From positions 1 to 64,000 of the forward strand of contig QQVO01000064.1 of NCBI GenBank assembly GCA_003388505.1: a stretch of 64,000 bases of DNA, given 5' to 3'. The translations under genes and the position numbers were made by a program. The DNA is from Planctomycetota bacterium (lineage in GTDB: Bacteria; Planctomycetota; Planctomycetia; Planctomycetales; Planctomycetaceae). Positions 60,096 through 64,000 of this stretch are shown one piece after another (the stretch's first letter is position 1; every line of letters begins with the position of its first letter). Under the pieces are notes generated by a model. That model was not told the origin of the DNA and made no database searches. It saw only the letters and a list, made by a program, of their open reading frames with translations.

Positions 60096-61085
60096 ATGAG
60101 CATGCCGCAACTGCCGGTCGCTGGTGATCTCGCTGCCGAGCTGTGGACGTTGTTGAACCAGGCGCCGCCGGGGCGGGTCACGACCTACGGACAACTGGCC
60201 CGCGCGCTGGGCGACGTCGCCGCCTCCCGGTGGGTCGGCGAACAACTGCTCCATCATGAGCACACGGCCGAATGTGCCTGTCATCGCGTGGTTCGCGCCG
60301 GCGGCGACCTGGGCCGCTTCGTGACGGGCGAGGTCGCCGACAAGCAGTCGCTGCTCGAGGCGGAGGGAATTGAGGTTCGGCAGGGCCGGGTGGATGTTTC
60401 CCGGGTGTTCGGCGATTTCAAGTCTTCGGCACCGCTCCGCAGCCTGAAGGAGTTTCAGGAGACGGTCCCGAGCCGGTTGACGCAGCGGCCGTCCGGCAGG
60501 CGGATTGAGACGGTCGCCGGGATCGACGTGGCATACGTCGCGCCCGGTGAGGCGGTGGCGGCGTGTGTGCTTGTGGACCGCGACTCGCTCGAAACAGTGT
60601 GGTCGACCACGGTCCGCGCGGAGGCGCGGTTTCCGTACATTCCGGGGTATCTGGCGTTTCGAGAACTGGACGTCATGCTGGAGGTGTGGAAGGCGGCCGC
60701 CCGGTCGGAGCACCGTGTGGACCTGGTGCTGATCGACGGGAACGGCATCCTGCATCCACGGCGGGCGGGGATCGGCAGTTGCTTCGGGCTGCTGGCGGGG
60801 GTTCCAACGATCGGAATCGGGAAAAAACTGCTCTGTGGACAGGTTGACCTTGAAGGGATGTCGGAGCGCGACGAACGCCCCGTCGTGCACAACGAGGAAC
60901 TGGTCGGCGCGGCGCTGAAGTGCCGGGCCGATTCGCGGCCGATCTTCGTCTCGCCGGGCGATCAGATCGACGTCGCCGGGGCCGCGCGGCTGGTGCGGGA
61001 GTTGTTCGACGGGCATCGGTTGCCGGAACCGCTGCACCGTGCGGATCGGTTGTCGAAGGACGAGGCGCGGCGGTTGAAAACGTAG
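60096..61085 (+). CDS. Alkyltransferase-endonuclease V fusion DNA-repair protein
   Basis: A 329-residue fusion. Residues 8-105 are an O6-alkylguanine-DNA alkyltransferase-like C-domain: [15 protein letters not shown] and [14 protein letters not shown], where Cys62 of Cys-His-Arg-Val is kept but the usual Pro before it is Ala. The N-terminal domain of classical AGT is absent. Residues 115-325 are endonuclease [11 protein letters not shown] (Asp144), [10 protein letters not shown] (Glu190), [20 protein letters not shown] (Asp214), GKKLLCG. EndoV nicks next to inosine, while AGT or ATL recognises O6-alkylguanine. AGT-EndoV fusions were described earlier in the archaeon Ferroplasma acidarmanus. 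No adjacent repair gene. Confidence 0.92.
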   Translation: MSMPQLPVAGDLAAELWTLLNQAPPGRVTTYGQLARALGDVAASRWVGEQLLHHEHTAECACHRVVRAGGDLGRFVTGEVADKQSLLEAEGIEVRQGRVDVSRVFGDFKSSAPLRSLKEFQETVPSRLTQRPSGRRIETVAGIDVAYVAPGEAVAACVLVDRDSLETVWSTTVRAEARFPYIPGYLAFRELDVMLEVWKAAARSEHRVDLVLIDGNGILHPRRAGIGSCFGLLAGVPTIGIGKKLLCGQVDLEGMSERDERPVVHNEELVGAALKCRADSRPIFVSPGDQIDVAGAARLVRELFDGHRLPEPLHRADRLSKDEARRLKT

Positions 61086-61126
61086 CGACAGGTTTTCAAC
61101 CTGTTCGAAGACGGTTGCGTTCGCAA

Positions 61127-62320
<1,194 letters not shown>

Positions 62321-63120
62321 CGGAGAGCCTGTGTCTGGTGGTCGCCGCAGTGGTGACAGGGGTTGCGCGAAGCCGGTTCGCTGCGCCGGGCGATTCTTCA
62401 GTGCGCGGCGGTGGGCGTCAAGGGTCGATGGCTTATGGCTGATGGCTGGTGGTCGATGGCGGATGGCGGATGGCATTGAGGGGAGGAGCCGTGAATTGGG
62501 GGAGTGGGTTGGGTGGTGGTCATGAATGCTGTTTGACGATTGAGAGTTGTCGCGCAGAGTTGGGTCTGTTTTTCCCCGACGAAACGTCCAACCTTGCAAG
62601 GCTGCAGGGAAATTCGTGCCCCGGGTTGGGGTGGGAAGTGTTTGAGATGGGGTGCTGCAGGAGTGGTCGGTTGACGATGGATGGGCGCCGGCGGATCGCC
62701 CGTACGTTGTCGCCGATCGTTGATGGCGTTTCGTGCATGGATGGTGGCGTCCCCAGAATACGTCGGGACGTTGCGCCTGGCCGGCCGACACTCGACATTC
62801 CGCCGCTGGAACGCCGGGAACCGGACCTCAAGCGTCTGCCGTCTGCCCAGCGGGAGCGGATCGAGTCTCCGGAGTTCTATGAACTGCTCCAGCGGACGAT
62901 CAGCGCCTGCTCTCTGGAAGCGAAGCCGCCCGGTTGATGCGGCCGATGATTGGGCATCAAGGTCTCGTTTGCGGTGAAGGTCTGCGCAGTGCTGCCCGAA
63001 ACGCCATTCCAGGCACAGCCGGAGCCCGATTCCCGTTGATGTGACTGCGGCTATCGGGCAGAATTGGCCGGTGAAGTCTTAGTGGTTCCCACTATGTGAC
63101 AAGTTGTCAGATGAAACCCC
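62321..63120. other. Long spacer with GATGGC-type short repeats
   Basis: Between 62420 and 62480 there are six irregular GATGGC or GATGGCTGATGG units; similar tracts precede smpB. A plus-strand frame at 62449-62937 is open but looks like coincidence, although its last 40 codons (IPPLERREPDLKRLPSAQRE) could be a gene relic. The last 60 bases lead into the first GTTGGCT core and contain GAAACCCC, also present before the next core. Confidence 0.4.
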
Positions 63121-63127
63121 GTTGGCT
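63121..63127 (+). other. Integron-type core site, first cassette boundary
   Basis: GTTGGCT, preceded by GAAACCCC as is the second core (63644, GAAACCC-GTTGGCC). The gene at 63142 starts 14 bases later. It deviates from consensus GTTRRRY at one base. Confidence 0.5.
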
Positions 63128-63141
63128 GAACGCGACAAACC

Positions 63142-63492
63142 GTGGGCGAAGCCGAGTTCTGGACAGCCTTAGAATTCCGGTTGTGTGCCGAATTTGTAGG
63201 CATGAGTTCGCGCCGCCACCGGTCGTTCTGGTGCGATGGCTTCATTCCTCAACTGTACTACGTGAGCGACCCCGTTCCAAAGATCGCCGGAGAGATCTGG
63301 ATCGCCAGAGGAGCCGCTGAGCAGTGGCTCTGGTCGTTTACTCTTCTTCTTCCAAAGAGGTTTCGTTCGCGGTCGGAGATCGACTGGGAGTCCTTGATTC
63401 CACCCTACGAGACAACCCGCTGGATGGCGTTCGATGAAGGGCGCAAGTACGTGGAGATTGAACCTGCAGCGGCGGTACCAGATCCTGAATGA
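63142..63492 (+). CDS. Cassette gene 1, unknown protein
   Basis: A 116-residue soluble protein of unknown function: FWCDGFIPQLY, a strand-rich middle (GEIWIARGAAEQWLWSFTLLLP) and WESLIPPYETTRWMAFDEGRKYVEIEP. Strand order and Trp content suggest a compact beta protein of a type frequent in planctomycete genomes. Starts at GTG 63142, 14 bases after the core site; its stop codon ends 8 bases before the attC-like site at 63501. Both spacings are typical of integron cassettes. Confidence 0.65.
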   Translation: MGEAEFWTALEFRLCAEFVGMSSRRHRSFWCDGFIPQLYYVSDPVPKIAGEIWIARGAAEQWLWSFTLLLPKRFRSRSEIDWESLIPPYETTRWMAFDEGRKYVEIEPAAAVPDPE

Positions 63493-63500
63493 TCGCGCCG

Positions 63501-63650
63501 ATCCAACAACGCACCAGAGCCGCAAAGTCCGGCTGCGCCGGATCGCCTTGAACTGTAACCACTGCCTTCACGCTGGATAGAATCAAATCCCAGAGCACGG
63601 CATTGCAGTCAGCCGCATGAGCGGCGACGGCCGTGCGAAACCCGTTGGCC
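63501..63650 (+). repeat. attC-like recombination site 1
   Basis: Starts with ATCCAAC (fits R'' RYYYAAC) and ends with GTTGGCC (R'). CCAAC pairs with GTTGG, then after an unpaired AAC / GAAACCC, GCAC pairs with GTGC, and further in GCCGC pairs with GCGGC. The 150-base length is like that of long attC sites. The homologous site at 63871 shares much of the sequence, e.g. GCCGGATCGCCTTGAA. Confidence 0.65.
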
Positions 63651-63660
63651 AACACTCATC

Positions 63661-63843
63661 ATGGGAAAAGCGAATTGCAAATACGTCGCAAGAGCAATTC
63701 CGGGAAAGGGTTGGCGGGTCTGGAATCGCAGGACGAAAAAGTGGTGGGGAAACCCGTTTCGCGAGTACCCAGAAGAGTTGCTCGCTGAATTGAACGGTCC
63801 AAAGCGACCGCAGCGGCTGGTTCAACTCTGCAAACGCAACTGA
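63661..63843 (+). CDS. Cassette gene 2, short basic protein
   Basis: A 60-residue basic protein (GWRVWNRRTKKWWGNPFREYPEELL, then LNGPKRPQRLV) of unknown function. Many aromatic and basic residues suggest nucleic-acid or membrane contact. ATG 63661 comes 10 bases after the core site GTTGGCC, and the stop is 27 bases before the second attC-like site. Confidence 0.6.
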   Translation: MGKANCKYVARAIPGKGWRVWNRRTKKWWGNPFREYPEELLAELNGPKRPQRLVQLCKRN

Positions 63844-63870
63844 GGCAACATCAGTTTACGGCCGCATGCA

Positions 63871-64000
63871 GTCCAACAGCGTACGGCGGCAGTGTCCGGG
63901 ATCGTGCCGGATCGCCTTGAAGTGTGACTGGCGGTTTTACGTCAAATCGAATCAATACAGAGTCACGGCGTCCCGGATTGCCGCACGAGCGGCGGCGGCC
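63871..64000 (+). repeat. attC-like recombination site 2, cut by window end
   Basis: Starts with GTCCAAC (RYYYAAC) and aligns with site 1 over the whole visible length: CAACA-CG-AC, GTCCGG, GCCGGATCGCCTTGAA-TGT, AATC-AAT, GAGCGGCG-CGGCC. By homology the missing 20 bases should hold the L' box and a GTTGGCY core. Confidence 0.6.

Noticed and set aside
62420-62480. GATGGC repeats as a CRISPR array
   Set aside because: Units are 6-13 bases, irregular and without unique spacers of constant length; no cas genes.
62449-62937. Plus-strand open frame before the cassette array
   Set aside because: Starts in simple repeats and has no ribosome binding site; only the last 40 codons look protein-like, so no gene is called.

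Overview
The window looks like chromosomal DNA of a planctomycete (phylum Planctomycetota). The evidence is a GC-rich genome, a PVM-type bacterial microcompartment (BMC) operon as seen in Planctomycetes and Verrucomicrobia, planctomycete-style ECF sigma factor and Ser/Thr kinase genes, secreted PHP and SGNH enzymes, and many small palindromic repeats. No species can be named from sequence alone.

Layout. (1) 1-12637 is probably the right part of an integrative element: a tyrosine integrase and an excisionase-like gene lie against the 3' end of a tRNA-Leu(CAG) gene. Its cargo includes DUF932 and DUF2958 genes, several short unknown genes, and a three-gene minus-strand operon (5835-866) encoding a SIR2-like/SAMHD1-like HD fusion, an unknown protein and an ImmA/IrrE-type metallopeptidase. 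This operon is the best candidate for an undescribed (anti-phage) system. (2) 12722-23955 holds a TIM-barrel-like protein, a secreted PHP metallohydrolase, GlnE with an inserted ACT domain, a Uma2 nuclease-like protein, a GH88-like glycoside hydrolase and an SDR oxidoreductase. (3) 23961-36364 is the BMC operon, read on the minus strand from a DeoR regulator: PduL, two BMC-H, AckA, BMC-P, a membrane protein, CoA-acylating aldehyde dehydrogenase, BMC-P, an RpiB-like protein, BMC-P, class II aldolase and a malate/lactate-type dehydrogenase. By analogy with characterised PVM loci it should convert L-lactaldehyde from L-fucose or L-rhamnose to lactate and propanediol. Its spacers carry four-helix-bundle genes bounded by inverted repeats, a GxxExxY remnant, a VapBC pair and dispersed repeats. 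(4) 36365-62320 is mostly housekeeping: SmpB, FAH-family protein, RluD, SGNH hydrolase, a membrane flippase-like protein, EVE protein, AspS, prolyl oligopeptidase, Prc protease, a cNMP-binding Ser/Thr kinase, ECF sigma factor, MoxR ATPase, EF-Ts, ribosomal protein S2, an alkyltransferase-endonuclease V fusion and an aminotransferase. (5) 63121-64000 looks like the start of an integron-type cassette array: two short genes, each beginning just after a GTTGGCY core and each followed by a homologous attC-like repeat.

The ends of the window are therefore accessory (defence-bearing element on the left, cassette array on the right), with a catabolic organelle operon and core genes between them. Functions were assigned by reading motifs; no database search was possible.
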